Positions 33,235-45,266 of a DNA stretch of 64,000 bases are shown in pieces. Numbering within the stretch: position 1 is the first letter of the stretch; every line of letters starts with the position of its first letter. Source of the stretch: Cololabis saira (lineage: Eukaryota > Chordata > Actinopteri > Beloniformes > Belonidae); contig NC_084607.1 in NCBI RefSeq assembly GCF_033807715.1, positions 14,272,441 to 14,336,440 of the forward strand, given 5' to 3'. The translations under genes were made by a program, and so were the position numbers. A model generated the notes under the pieces. That model searched no databases and was not told the origin of the DNA. It saw nothing but the letters and a program-made list of their open reading frames with translations.

Positions 33235-35660
33235 ATCTTCATACATTTAGCCTATAATGACCAGAAAACAGGATTGTCTTTTTGCTTCACAAATATTTAA
33301 TTATATGACCAAAATATTTGACCAAAATTGGTGCATGATCTAAAAGGAGCACATAGTGATATGCAAGATGTGTTCAGAGCCCTGGTAAACAGTACCTGAG
33401 GTTGTAATTTACCCACTGAAGTGGGTGCCAGTTACTTTGGGATATATATAAAAGCAAGAGCGGTAGGAGAAGGCAAAATAAACTTGCAAACAGATGCAAC
33501 TTCAAAGCCCTACTTCCAGTTCAGACTAGATGCATCTCAAATCACCAAGTACCAACGAAAAGGATTCAGTCGAGGCTGGAAAATATGCAAACTTGGTTCT
33601 TTATTAATTTCATTTGGGGAGAGGAAAATGGTAGAGGCAGGCAAACATTTTGACACTGTACAACTCTGATTCATTTTCAGGTTACACAAAACAAACATCA
33701 CTTCCATGGTGATTAGACAGAGTTGTAAACAGATTATCTACTGATGGAATACAAGTATTTTGCTTCTCTTCTCAACTTCTTGCCTCTGAGGCCGATTCTG
33801 CGATTCCCTCTTTGAAAACAAAGTGCAGTTCTTAGCCGAACTTTGAGCGTGACTTTAGAGGAACGGTAGTGAGTCTGCAGTCATTTTTTTTTTAAACGTT
33901 GAACACAGCATTCATTTACAGGACGCACCATGTCAACCCAACCCATTATGACTTCACCACAACCGCAAACATAACAATTATTACTGGAATACTTTTTTTC
34001 TTTTTGTTTTCAAGAAAAAAAATGACTTCCGAATATTTACATCCAGCCACATGCGCGTCTTATGATTTAGTATCATTTTCAGTTTTCAGCCTCTCTCGAA
34101 TGGTCCGCATGAATAAACAGACACTTTGCAGGCTCTATGATAACTTACTGCACAGATTGAACTTTATTGATCGTATTGCTTCTTAAGACGATAATTAAAC
34201 ATTCACATGTCATATTGAATTTTACAAATGCGCAGTGTGATGAAATCTAATTTATTGCTTTAGCTCCGACAATGTGAAATTTCTATTTAGATGATGCAAC
34301 TGATTATTTAGAGAAAGAACCACATAAGTAACAATCCTTCATTTGATGTGGCCTGGTATTGCTAGAGTGCCTTTTAATAAAAACTTGCAGTAAGATTATT
34401 TGGCATATAAGCGTGATGATGTACATATACTGCAGGGCAGGTGTGACAAGCATGGGGGCGGGGTTTGACCTGGAAATTTGGAATCATTATGGAACAAGGC
34501 ATCATGGTTGCTGAGGAGAAGAAAAATGATGGGAGCTTAAATACATCTGCAGGAGCAGGCTCCCAGGAGCTACAGCAGTGTTTCAGGGCGAGGGTCAGTG
34601 GATAAAAGGACAGCATATGGAGAGGAAGAAGCCCAGCAAGAGACTTGAATTAATCATAGGTGCAGCTTACAGCAGGATTCTCGTGAATCTTGACTTTTGT
34701 GTCCAGGAATAGTAACACTGAGCCAGGATGGTCACTGTCAAGACTCATCTGGATTTGACCAGATAATGATGTGACTTGCAATAAAAACTTGAATATATAA
34801 AACCTAAAAACTAAACAAAAAAAATGACAAAAATGATTAATGATGTACTGTATAGTATTTCTTTTCTAACTTGCCTGCCAGAGTTGAACTGCTGCGCATC
34901 CACACTGTCAGATCCCGAGCTGTTGTCTGAGCTTGACAATGTGGCAAACATTTTACTGCTTTTTTATGTCAACTTTTTATACAGCATTTTAACACTTTGT
35001 GTGTTTCAAAGTTTCACATTAAACAATACAATGCTCATAATAATGAAGTATTTCATACACACCGTACATTCAAAGCACTCTGCTCTTTTATCCTGTTTTG
35101 TTCTTTTTTTTTAAAGTTCTGATAATGAAAATAAGGTCTCAAAAGCACAAACATAATTGTTTTAGTAACACAGGTTAACCTTGTGGCAAATTTTGTTCGA
35201 CACCGTGATTGATGAGTGTTGAAATCTGTTCAATGAAACAATCAATTTAGGCATCAAATCTGTCATGTTTAATAAATGTTCAGCATTGAGAGGTCTGAAT
35301 TGATAAGTAGTAAAGGAACTCGATGCTCGGCACGGACAGGGCTGAGCCTTCTCCTGGGGCCTTTCTCATTAAGTCATCCCAGAGTTCACAACTATATAGC
35401 TGATACATGCAATCTAGCGATACAGGGAGCAGCTTCTGGAGAGCATGTGGTTGCTAAATAGAGCAGTATCAGAGCAGTTCGTAATGAATTTCAGCCAATC
35501 AGTCAACCCATACTGTTATCTTTATTCTAAAACATCCTTCTTTGAACAGACAGGTTACAACCAAAAGAATCTGCAGTGGCCCTTCTCATCATCCTGCTTT
35601 TAATCATTGTTTTCATACTACAGTAGCCCTGGAGGGATGGACCAAACAATGGCTAGAGAG
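33235..35660. other. No gene seen
   Basis: Unique AT-rich sequence. The frames (33421-33669, 33899-34186, 34824-35114) are unrecognised. No element borders were found. Confidence 0.5.
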
Positions 35661-36916
35661 CAGGGGCCTCATCTATAAAGCTTGCTTGCGCAGAAAAGGT
35701 GCCTGAAAGTTGCGGAAGCCACCTTCTACGCAAATCCTCGGATCTAAAAAGAAAAAACTAACCGAAAACTCTGCTTATCTTTACGGCCACCCGGACCCTC
35801 CCGTAAGAATGTACTTAAGACACGGGGAACTGGCGACGCAGGCTGTGAGGTGGTGAAATTAAGCCAGATTAATGTCATACTCTTAATAATGTCATCACAT
35901 ATCACAACATATATCAGACTTAAAATAATAAAATAATAAAAAAAATTAAATAGCGCTGATCGTGTTCCTCTGTGTGAAGCTCAGTCAGTCAGGACTCTGG
36001 TGCTGCTGGAGCTGCAGCCTCTTCTTCACAAATGAGGGGCTGCATTTAGGTAGCCCCACGGAGCCCCTAAAGGGACTCAGATTTTTTTTTCATATATGAG
36101 TTTTACGCGCGCGTGAAACCTTTACGTGCGGGTGTATGGTGCCTAAATTAGGGTCCCGCGTTACAACGACGCAGAGCCTACGGCGTAGGATATGCGGCGA
36201 CGCGCAGCTACGCCGTAGGCTCTGCGTTGGTGACGCGGAACCATAAACCCGCCCTGAGCAGCTCTGAGGGGAGACGGGAGAGGAGGGGGTGCGGGGGGTG
36301 AAGCGGGGCTGCGGGGCCGTTTTCGTATCGCTTTCATACAGTGTCTTGATAATTTGCAATTTAAGGCTGAGCCTACCGTTAGTTTTTAAACTGTAAAAAG
36401 TAAGGGGAAAAAAAACATGATTTTGAAAAGACGGGGGGACGTGTGTCCCCCTGTTGCGCCGGGGAACTCACGGCGTTTAGCGCAGCAACGGCGTGCTGCC
36501 ACTCACTCGCTTTATTTTATTGTATACTATTTATATAGTTATTCTAACTTTTACTGTGACCACCAAATAATGTGGTTTTCCTGTCCTCCACATCATCTAC
36601 AACATCTCTGTCTCCGTGAAAGTCAGTGTCACGGTGGCTGCTACTTCTAATTCATTCTGACGCCAAACAGGCTGGAGGAAGCCACTGCGCATGCTCAGTA
36701 GGCTCATCCATATGCATTTATGGGCGTGTAGAGGGCGGGATTAGAGGCGGATTCAGCTGCGCAGGTCTGTGATTCATAAAGGAACGTTGCGTGCAAATCT
36801 GCGTGCACATGGTTTATTGAGGCGGATTTTTTTTTTGCGCCCGGCATTTTCGGCTTTTGAGCGTACGTGCACTTTTAGTATGACTCCTACGCAGTCCATT
36901 TTAAATGAGGCCCCAG
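35661..36916. mobile_element. CWGGGGCCTCAT-ended DNA element, second copy (1,256 bp)
   Basis: The left end CAGGGGCCTCATCTATAAA and the right end (CTGGGGCCTCATTTAAAA on the other strand) are the same terminal type as 28776-33234. Subterminal CGTACGTGCAC and TGCGCAGAA motifs are also present. No target duplication and no recognised coding region. It carries a GC-rich hairpin MITE near its middle. Confidence 0.65.
36141..36254. mobile_element. AGCCTGATTTATGG-family hairpin MITE (diverged copy)
   Basis: Two inverted arms read CCGCGTTACAACGACGCAGAGCCTACGGCGTAGG and the reverse, around a GCGGCGACGCGCAGC loop, ending GGAACCATAAACCC. It matches the 48674-48803 element arm for arm but with degraded termini. 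It is nested in the 35661-36916 element. Confidence 0.65.
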
Positions 36917-37829
36917 AACATTTATACTTATCTTTGTTGCCACTACAGCATGAGTCCCTATAGACTGGTTCTGTTCTGAGAGGCCACCCGTAAGTCCATT
37001 TTGTATGGTACCATAACGGGATGAGTGGATAGTAGTCTTAGTTTCCGACAATTCCACAAGTGGACGTCCTGTAAGAAAGCATGTTTTTTCAATGGTTTGT
37101 AATCAAAATCAGACATAAGATGGGAAAATACTGAGTTTTGTAATGTGTCATTGGTTCAGGTTTTAAAGGAGACTCCTGGCTGTTTCTCAACATGTGTACT
37201 TGCATGTAATTGTACTTGTGTATTTATGAAACATCATCATCTGCAGTCGAAGTACATTTGTACTACTGATGATACAAGGTTTTATTTCTCAATCTTCAGC
37301 TGTCCAGTTTTTGGAGAACTTGGAAGTTGCTGACAGAAATAGAGCCCATGGTCCTCTACTGTTATAGCTCATCTGACCAAGGCTCTACGTATTGTGTATT
37401 CTGAGCTGCTGTTCAGCTCAGCATAGTTGTAATGTGTGGTTATCTGACTCATGGTAGCCCACCTGTCAGCTCCAAACAATTCTCCTCTGACTTCTCCTCA
37501 GCAACAATTTCCGTCTGGATAGCTGCCACTCACTGGAAGTTGTTTTTTCTTTTAATTCGTTGTTCACCATTATGTGAAAACTTTGGAGAATGTCGAATCT
37601 TGAGAAATATTCACACTACCTGGTCCGGCACCAACAACAATGCAGTCAGGGTCTCTTCCTCATCCATTCACTGAAGGATGTGACTGGTATCTGCAGGATG
37701 TTGTACAATGCTATGCTTAAAAAAACTGACTTTCTGCCTGGATAAATGCATAAATAGGCAGGTTTACAGGCGCTCCTAAAGACGAGTTAGTGTCCGTTCA
37801 ATCAAAAACGAGTCTTTTCTCACAAGAAG
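36917..37829. other. No gene seen
   Basis: Unique sequence between two DNA elements. Frames at 37145-37333 and 37432-37674 are unrecognised. Confidence 0.5.
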
Positions 37830-38403
37830 ATGCAAAATAGGCCTGTATTGAAACAATCGATTTTCCGATTCTAAATCAATTCTCATATTAATTCCTCAAA
37901 ATCGTTTTGTATGTCTAAAGATTGATTTTTTTTTCCATCATTACATTTTCGCCCGGTGAACTTTAATCCCAGTAGTCACGTCGTTTAACTCACATGTGCG
38001 TGGTGTGAAACTATCAAACAATGAACGTGTTGTTTTTTTTCTTGGACTAAATTAACTTTTCTTTCAAGAAAATGCTGGGGACACTGCGCGCTTCTCTGCC
38101 CCATCCCGCCCCCGCTGCCTTCATGAACAAAACAACAAAACACAAAACATGTCGAAGTGGCCGCCTGAGAAACCAGCGCAGAAGTTACAGAACGACGGGT
38201 TTACTCCCAGATACGGGGCAGAGCAGCTTCCCCAGGACTGTTAAGGCTGTAAAAAACTTGCTGTTTCAACCTGCGTTCACGTCCGTTTGCACAGACAACC
38301 AGCTGCGTTAAGAAACGGACCTCGCTCGCGCATCATGCGAGGAGAGCGCGTCGTAATGTAATGCAAAATTACGATTCCACCTTTTAAAGGCTTTGCCGTA
38401 AAA

Positions 38404-38558
38404 GTACATGATCGTCCACCTCTTTGTGTTGTAACGTTTACGCTTTTCACTCTGTAAGTGATCCTCGCACGTAATTGACAGTACATGAGTACATGATCGT
38501 CCACCTCTTTGTGTTGTAACGTTTACGCTTTTCACTCTGTAAGTGATCCTCGCACGTA
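38404..38558. repeat. Tandem 70-bp duplication inside the hAT element
   Basis: The segment starting GTACATGATCGTCCACCTCT and ending TGATCCTCGCACGTA occurs at 38404-38473 and again at 38489-38558. The 85-bp offset is not a multiple of three. Confidence 0.95.
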
Positions 38559-38640
38559 TCCTTTCGTGTCCAGTCAACCGTGTGCTGGCAAAACTTGCAG
38601 ATCATTGAATCGCTAGACACGTTACACACAGACACTCATC
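38430..38640 (-). pseudogene. CGGBP1/BED-like zinc-finger fragment of the hAT element
   Basis: The minus-strand frame from about 38635 reads MICKFCQHTVDWTRKDTCED, then HLQSEKRKR. The C-x2-C...R-K-x4-D-H-L-x-S arrangement resembles the hAT-derived zinc finger of CGGBP1 (C-x2-C...H-x-RK...DHLKS). The last zinc ligand expected after LxS appears replaced by a basic residue. The tandem duplication repeats the second half of the finger and shifts the frame, so the product is broken. In hAT proteins this region binds transposon DNA. A short plus-strand frame at about 38149-38245 (MSKWPPEKPAQK) is unexplained. Confidence 0.5.
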
Positions 38641-39593
38641 CACACCCCCAACCGTGCACAACCAGTTTTCAGTGCTTTGGAAATTTTAGCTTAAATTTCA
38701 AAATGTTAAATTAGTTCAATGAAGTTCACTATTTACAGTATATTTACAATAGCTTGTTTGGTTTTCTTCTGTTATCGGACATACGGTTTGTCATGACATA
38801 CCTGAAAAATGGCAGGTGCTTCATGGCAAGCTGTGTGTCTGGTGGCAGAATAAATTAGACAAGCTAAAAAGATTTGTTTACAGCTTAAGCTGTTGCAATT
38901 TCTTTCCTTTTTTCCCACTTTAAATGGATATCGAAAGGCCTATTTGAGTTATTTATTTATTAGTTATTTATTTCATACAAATAACTTTTGGTATTTTTTT
39001 GTTTATGCCCAAAAAAGGAATGTTTTGTTGGACACGAGAATAACTAGTGTTCTTTGCCTTTAAATATGTTTAAAGGTATGCAAACAATGTTTTCAGTTAT
39101 AAATTGTCTATTTTTCATTACTTTAGATACTGTCTTGGGGTTAAATTTGCATTAAATGCTAAAAACCAAATTCTTAAAAATTAAAAACCGAAAAACACAG
39201 AAAATGGAAAAAATTAAAATGGAATATGGGGAAAAAATGAAACCGATTTCATAGGGCCTTACCTCTGTTTGCTGCCCGGGATCTGTTTGATATTCCTGCC
39301 ACACACAATGTTTCCTAAAGCAATTATATCAGCATACTGGGAGGGCGATTGGTCCTTACAGCCATCTTTAGCTGCCAATACTTGCTGTTGAATCTCAATA
39401 TAATACTAGTATTAATATGTTGTTTAACTACACAGTCATATAATTCATGCAACAGCTCATAAAACTGTTTTAATAACACTAACCCCAATTGATATCGGAA
39501 TCGAATCAAATCGTGATAATCGATTCAGAATCTTCAGAATCGGAATCTAATCGATTCTTGACATTTTAATCGATCCCCAGTCCTAATGCAAAA

Positions 39594-40005
39594 CAAGCAT
39601 TCCTTCTTTTGAGGGGGCAGTAAAAGGACTATTCACCTCAATCAAACACTGCAAAAAAGATAAGCAACAATTGTTTTCTTTAACTAACATACATGATAGA
39701 TTAATTGTTGCTTTTCTGCAGCACAATTTTAAAAATGTTGATGAAAATGTGTCTTCAATACATTTAAAAAAATCTTTCCATGAATCAGATTTGCCATCAT
39801 TGATACATGTACAATGCTGAGAGAAGGTTGAAATTAGTCTGCCTTCCACTCGAGCTATTTTTCTCCCTCTGCAATATCATATTTTCTTACAGTTGATGGA
39901 AAATATCTGTAAAATTCAGTATTTCTTGAATCCATTAGGTGCAGGTTTATTGATCCACTGCACTCCTTTCCAACCTGAAATTGACCCTGCTATTTTGTTT
40001 TTCAG
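39594..40005. other. No gene seen
   Basis: AT-rich sequence with no recognised feature. Confidence 0.5.
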
Positions 40006-40060
40006 CTCACATAAACAGCTATGCCGCTAATGAGCTTCTACATCAATTGACGGGTAAAAG
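40006..40060 (+). other. Weak candidate exon
   Basis: A 55-nt segment after a pyrimidine-rich TTTTGTTTTTCAG acceptor-like site, ending AAAAG/GTATTC. One frame is open (HINSYAANELLHQLTGK). Joining it to the 41684-41759 candidate gives a continuous frame that stops soon after entering the 45197 candidate, so the three do not form one convincing reading frame. Another acceptor-like site lies at 40247, followed by an open frame to 40432 starting at AGATCACTATGTC. Unrecognised. Confidence 0.15.
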
Positions 40061-40570
40061 GTATTCCAAGATACAGTTTCATTTTTTCCTGCTATTTTAT
40101 GTATCTTTTTTTTTAAGTGGTTTAAGTTACATCACATGGATAATATACCGGCATGAATTTATTCTCAATGTCAAAGCTTCATTTCAACACACTGTTGTCA
40201 GCCTGTGTCGAGCTTCTATCTGCCCATCTCCTTTTCCCTAACCTCAGAGATCACTATGTCTAACAGCAACCTGAACCCTAAAACCTACTTTGAAACCCTG
40301 AAAGGTGATTTCAGCTTCACAAAGCTTTTGGACCCTAAAAGAATGCTTGCGGTAGTTGGATCCCACAAAATAACAAAAAAAGAAGAAAAAAACAATACGG
40401 ATGTACTTCCTAATGAAAATGAATCTGTTTAGAATTTTGTATTAAGTCCAATTTAATGTCAAAGGTTTGTCAAGGGTACTTTTAATTATCAGAGCAGGCA
40501 GTTAATGGTCCTCCCAGGGAGGATGATTTTTCTTTGCTTTTGGATTATCAAATAAGACTAAATGCAAATG

Positions 40571-40571
<1 letters not shown>

Positions 40572-40661
<90 letters not shown>
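40572..40661. repeat. (CA)45 microsatellite
   Basis: Uninterrupted CA array. The open frames across it (TH or CV repeats) are artefacts. Confidence 0.98.
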
Positions 40662-40662
<1 letters not shown>

Positions 40663-41683
40663 CTGGGTGCCTTTTGTGATAGATTTTTTTCCTTAATTTT
40701 CAACTCTCTCAACTCGCTCAATGAATCCAGAGACATCAGAGGGCATGCGAGAGACGAGTATCTCTTTGGAATAAACTTTGCAGAGAGGTGAAACTAATCA
40801 TGAAACGCAGCTCGAGATTATCTGTATGAACTATCTCCCAAGGGATCGCCTCATTTATCTTTAACAGAGTATGTTCACACAGTTCTGACAATTAGTATTT
40901 ATTTTTGTAAAATATAAGTAAACAATTAATGTAGAAATTATATAGAATTGTTGATCCTTGTAAACCTAGAAATGGAAAACAGTCATTAGTTGGCAAAATG
41001 CATTTTATGCATTTGGTTTATACTGTTGAAGATCATCGGAGAGTCAGACGGGATGTTGAATATGCCCTTAACACTTTGTCAGTCCATCATGGCCAAGCAT
41101 TGAACTTAATGGAAGTTAAAAATGCCAAAAAACTGCTCTGAATGTGTTTTTTTTCTCCTACTAACTGCTCCTGTAGAAAATAATTTGATCTTCGTCCTTG
41201 ATTTTGTGTAAGCATCTTAATGTACACATTAACTTTTGAACCCCGACAATACTAAGAAGAGTGAACTCATCAGGACATCGGACTCAGGGGAGACCTGTTT
41301 TAATTAGCGACGTGCGTTATCTAGTAAATGTTGGAAGAAACAAAACAGAAATTACACTTCTTGCAGAGTGAGGGTGTCGTAAAAAGTTATGCAACAACAA
41401 CATAAGAACCTCAAATGGGGATGTTACAGCCTTGTAACGGGTCCTTGAGATCCAGAAACCAATTTTCCTTTTGTTTTGTAGCTTTGTTATTATTTCCTAC
41501 AGCCAAACATGTTCATATTTCCCCAGATGCTTCCATTCATTTACCATGCTTTCTTTTTGTTGGCGGTCAGTGAATCTTGCACCGTTTGGATTATTGTGCC
41601 ACCGTCCATCCGTTGGAATTCATCCTTGTTGGGTTGTTAGTTAATATGTCTTTTTTATATACCATCAGTCTTTTTTGAAACAG

Positions 41684-41759
41684 GAACCAGCACTTTGAGC
41701 TCCCACCATTTTACAAATACAGAGATGCTCACGGTGCAGCGGGACCCAGAGCATTATGG
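41684..41759 (+). other. Candidate internal exon (76 nt)
   Basis: A TTTTTTGAAACAG acceptor and a strong GTGAGT donor bracket a 76-nt segment open in two frames. One frame (ending MLTVQRDPEHYG) leaves two bases that join in frame to the candidate terminal exon at 45197. The other (NQHFELPPFYKYRDAHGAAG) joins the weak exon at 40006. I recognise neither peptide. The splice signals are good; function and reality are unproven. Confidence 0.3.
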
Positions 41760-44700
41760 GTGAGTAATCCAATACAGATTTTAACAAATGGATTTTTAAA
41801 TTATTAACTTTTCCTTTTAATTAACCTTCCCGGTGGTTATGTCACTTTATTACTACAGCAATTGTAGCTGCATTGACTATCCAATATCTCTCACACTAGC
41901 ACACAATTACAATTCTCATTTGGTGAATATAAAGCTGATCAGGGACTATGGGAAATGTTTTTTATCTGTAGCACAGAAGATTTCCTTTTTTTGTAATTGT
42001 TCTCATAATCATTTTAATGTTTAACTGCACAGACAATACCTTCCTAGAGTTTGCTTTTCCTAAGTCACGACTTTCTTCACACCATAAGGCATTTCCATTA
42101 TCTGGTAAAGAACAATTTTTCATATTAAGGTAAATTGTATAATTCCTGTGCAAACATAAGGTCAAATTTGACACGGTTGCACAACTGCCCTTATTGTTTT
42201 AGCTCAGAAGAGCTCCAGTGACTTTTGGTATCATGTTAGGATGAAGCCATGTGTTGTTCCTGCAAGCAAGCGTAACTTGCTCCTGGCAGGCATAAAAAAA
42301 TAAAATAAAAATAAAACACCTGTACAGCATTTCTTCCAAAATGCCATAAAACAACAAACACAAGTTTATCAACATAATGATGCCATTGTGAGGGTAATAT
42401 GTTTTTGTTTTGTACTTAACAAGGTATATTCATGATAAAGTTGTTTACATGTCTACAGTAATGTTACCAGGAGAGGCATGTTCCACATGTCTTCATCTAA
42501 ATAGATCATAATCAAAGTTATCAACAATTGCTTTAAGACATTTCAAATAACACAAATCAATACAAAATCGGTATTTAAATGTATGCACAGCCCTACTGAC
42601 ATGTCAATTACATGGCTCTTTTATTTTACCTGTATTCTTTGATTTGTATTTGAATCAAAAACATGGACACTTTGAGAAAAACTTGAAGCTACACAAAAAC
42701 CAGTCTGGGCCTGGTGACCCTGGTGACCCAGGTTTCAACACTTTAAGAGGTGTGCTTGTGTTTTGGTTGTTTTTTCCAAGAGTCATATTAAGACAGCAAG
42801 CACTCAGTCCGAACAGACGGAAACTAAGGTTACACACCGTGCCAGACATCACTTGACAGCTTCATAGCTTCTGCTTAAGCTGCTACAGGAACTCCATGAG
42901 GGACACCTCTGAACAGCTGCAAGATACAGAGGACATATGGAAAGCTGCATGGGAGGAGTCATTATCTAAAGTCTCCAGAGGAACATAATGTAAACACAAG
43001 TATCTGACATTCTCACAACAAAATACACAATTACAGAGGACAAAGTGTACTGAGTGGAACACTTACCTCATAAAACCCTGTACAACGGACTTTACTCGAT
43101 GATTAACACAGCAACGCCGCTGCAGCTAAAATTTGTAATTTTGGAGGAAAATTAAGAAAAAAATATGCACTGCTGTGAAAAATGCATAATAGAGAGACAT
43201 TTTTCTTAGAAAATATCAGGTCAGGATACATATTCATCCATTATGAAGAGAACACTGACAAACTTATTGCGTTGTTATTATTGTGGATCATTTTAAGCCA
43301 TGCAGTCCAACAACTGATAAACAGAAAAACCAAGCTCCAGCATCCCAACTACTGGACTAAAACTAATACGAGAATAAGAAAAGTTGTTGTTTCTAGACTG
43401 ACCACTGGGGGCTGTTCAGTTCACCTCCGTTCAGGTTGATTTCTTCTTATACAGTTACATCCACTTGCCAGAAAATGAGCACGGGATAGACTTAAAAATG
43501 ACCGTCTTTCAAGAGAGAGGGAGTAAAACAGAATGTGAATTTAGATACCAGACAGTGACTTGGAAACGTCCCCAGAACCACCTCCATTAACACCCATTCC
43601 AAACAACACTTCACATCTGTTCCCAGTCCACGCCACCACTTAAGCACTTCAGTAACAATTGCATTCAGTTGGAGAAAGTTTCCAGGAAGATTTGTTGTGA
43701 TCTAACCCTTCAAGGCCAAGAGCATGGTCAGTGTGTCCATATGTGGGCTTCTGATGTATAGTGTCTACCCGTTTTAATTCACTATTATGAACAGACTTCT
43801 ACAATTTAAAACCTAACCTTCTATTTGCCCTTATCCTTTATCAGCTCTTTTTTCAAGAGGGAAAAGAAATTGCCAGCAAGAGGACTAACAAAGGAGGTTG
43901 AAAAGGGTGATAATTGAGGTAAAAGAAGTGAATAACCACATCCACCACCTTTGTTTGTCATGCTGGAGTCAAACATGGTTCTGTCAGCTGTAAACACATG
44001 TGTTAGAACAATCTGCCCACACAACCCACTGGCAATCACAGCTTTCTCTTGTTGAAGAAAAAAAAGGAGGAAAAAAGATAAGGTTTTGTTTGTTGGTTGA
44101 GAAAACAGACGTCACAGTTGTTTATTTATGATGCAAAAGTAAAAATAAATTGGTACATGAGTCATAAGGCGTTCTTAGATTGGATCCTCGGTGGATGAAC
44201 GCGTGTTTAATGCAAGTTGGATAATATAAACACAAGGCGTGATATTTGTCACCTTGTGCCTAAAGGCGAGTTATGGGGGGGGGGTTAGGGGGTCGGGAGG
44301 TGTTAACCGCGAAACACAATGTAACCCGTGTGGGCATGTAGATGGACGTATTATCCCTACATCAGCAGGGTTAAATGCGGTAAAATTGATTTGCTTCTTG
44401 CAAAGCCTCGGTTTGTCATTTTTGTGGCCAGTTGTTCAAACAATGGACCATCCTGTGGTTCCGGACAAACACCAGTTCATGGCGTCCATGGCTCACGGAT
44501 CTCCTCGTCAGTTACTCATCTTGCAAATATAGATCCTACCTGTGACGTCCTACTGCTGCTGTTACTCTCATCAGCTGTTTCCTTATTTTATAAAATAATA
44601 ATAATAAATACATTTAAAAAACTTCCCTGGTGGGTTGTACTCAGGTCATGTGATCAACAAATTCCTCCCGAGACCCGCCACCCCGGGCTAGTTCGGTTTA

Positions 44701-45196
44701 CATTAGACCTGACCCGTGGTTAAGACTCCCCTTGGAGGCGAGTTAATCGCGGGGCAGCTCGACACACCACTGTGGGTCAGTCAATGTAAAACGGGCACGC
44801 CACTCACTAGATCCACACATTAAAAGCAGGTTATTTGCCATTGTAAAAGGGGCTGTAAAGACATTTAACCCATGAGCGGAATTTTTTTTTTTTTTTTTTT
44901 TCAAATATGAAAATGCTGGCAAGTACAAGACTTCTTGGCTGAAATTAGGTGCTGGTATTTCGACAGTGCAATATACAGCCTTGGTTATACAAGTAGTGCC
45001 ATTCCCAAAAAGGTTTTTCTTCCAGTAAATCTTATCCAAATTATCCAATTACGTGTAACCTCAATAGAGCACAATGGACTCCTTGCATGTCACGTGTTTT
45101 AAACCCATGTACAGTTTTCTTTATCCTTTGTAATATCATGTGTATGGCTTTTTTTCATTTTTATATGCAATTTATTTATTTATTTATTTATGCTAG
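41760..45196. other. No gene seen between the candidate exons
   Basis: Mostly unique sequence that would be intron if the flanking exons are real. A GC-richer block at 44270-44780 has a G-run (44276-44284) and CCCGAGACCCGCCACCCCGG, and looks repeat-like. I cannot assign it ends. A T-run lies at 44882-44902. Confidence 0.4.
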
Positions 45197-45266
45197 GTCC
45201 CATGCTGAATCATGGCACGATTCCCAGTTTCTGGAACAGCTGGTAGAGCGCTTGGACAGGGAATGA
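45197..45266 (+). other. Candidate terminal exon with stop
   Basis: Preceded by a long TTTATTTATTTATGCTAG acceptor-like tract. Joined to the 41684-41759 exon across a split glycine codon, it encodes SHAESWHDSQFLEQLVERL-DRE and then TGA (45264-45266). AATAAA signals occur downstream near 45846. The peptide is amphipathic-looking and unrecognised. Confidence 0.25.

Larger units (their letters stand above)
37838..39585 (-). mobile_element. hAT element with 8-bp target duplication (1,748 bp)
   Basis: Bounded by ATGCAAAA at 37830-37837 and 39586-39593. Termini are TAGGCCTGTATTG on the left and TAGGACTGGGGATCG on the right (opposite strand), followed by AATCGATT-rich subterminal sequence on both sides. 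Eight-base duplication is diagnostic of hAT-type transposition. The interior includes a zinc-finger-like frame on the minus strand, with an 85-bp-offset duplication, and long AT-rich filler. The transposase core is missing, so it is internally deleted and non-autonomous. Confidence 0.8.

Noticed and set aside
40534..40791. TH-repeat and CV-repeat proteins over the CA array, and IY repeats over the AT array at 50.8 kb
   Set aside because: Simple translation of dinucleotide microsatellites.
40006..41759. Joining the 40006 and 41684 candidates into one coding chain
   Set aside because: The joined frame hits a stop within three codons of the 45197 segment and excludes the better-supported 41684-45197 solution.
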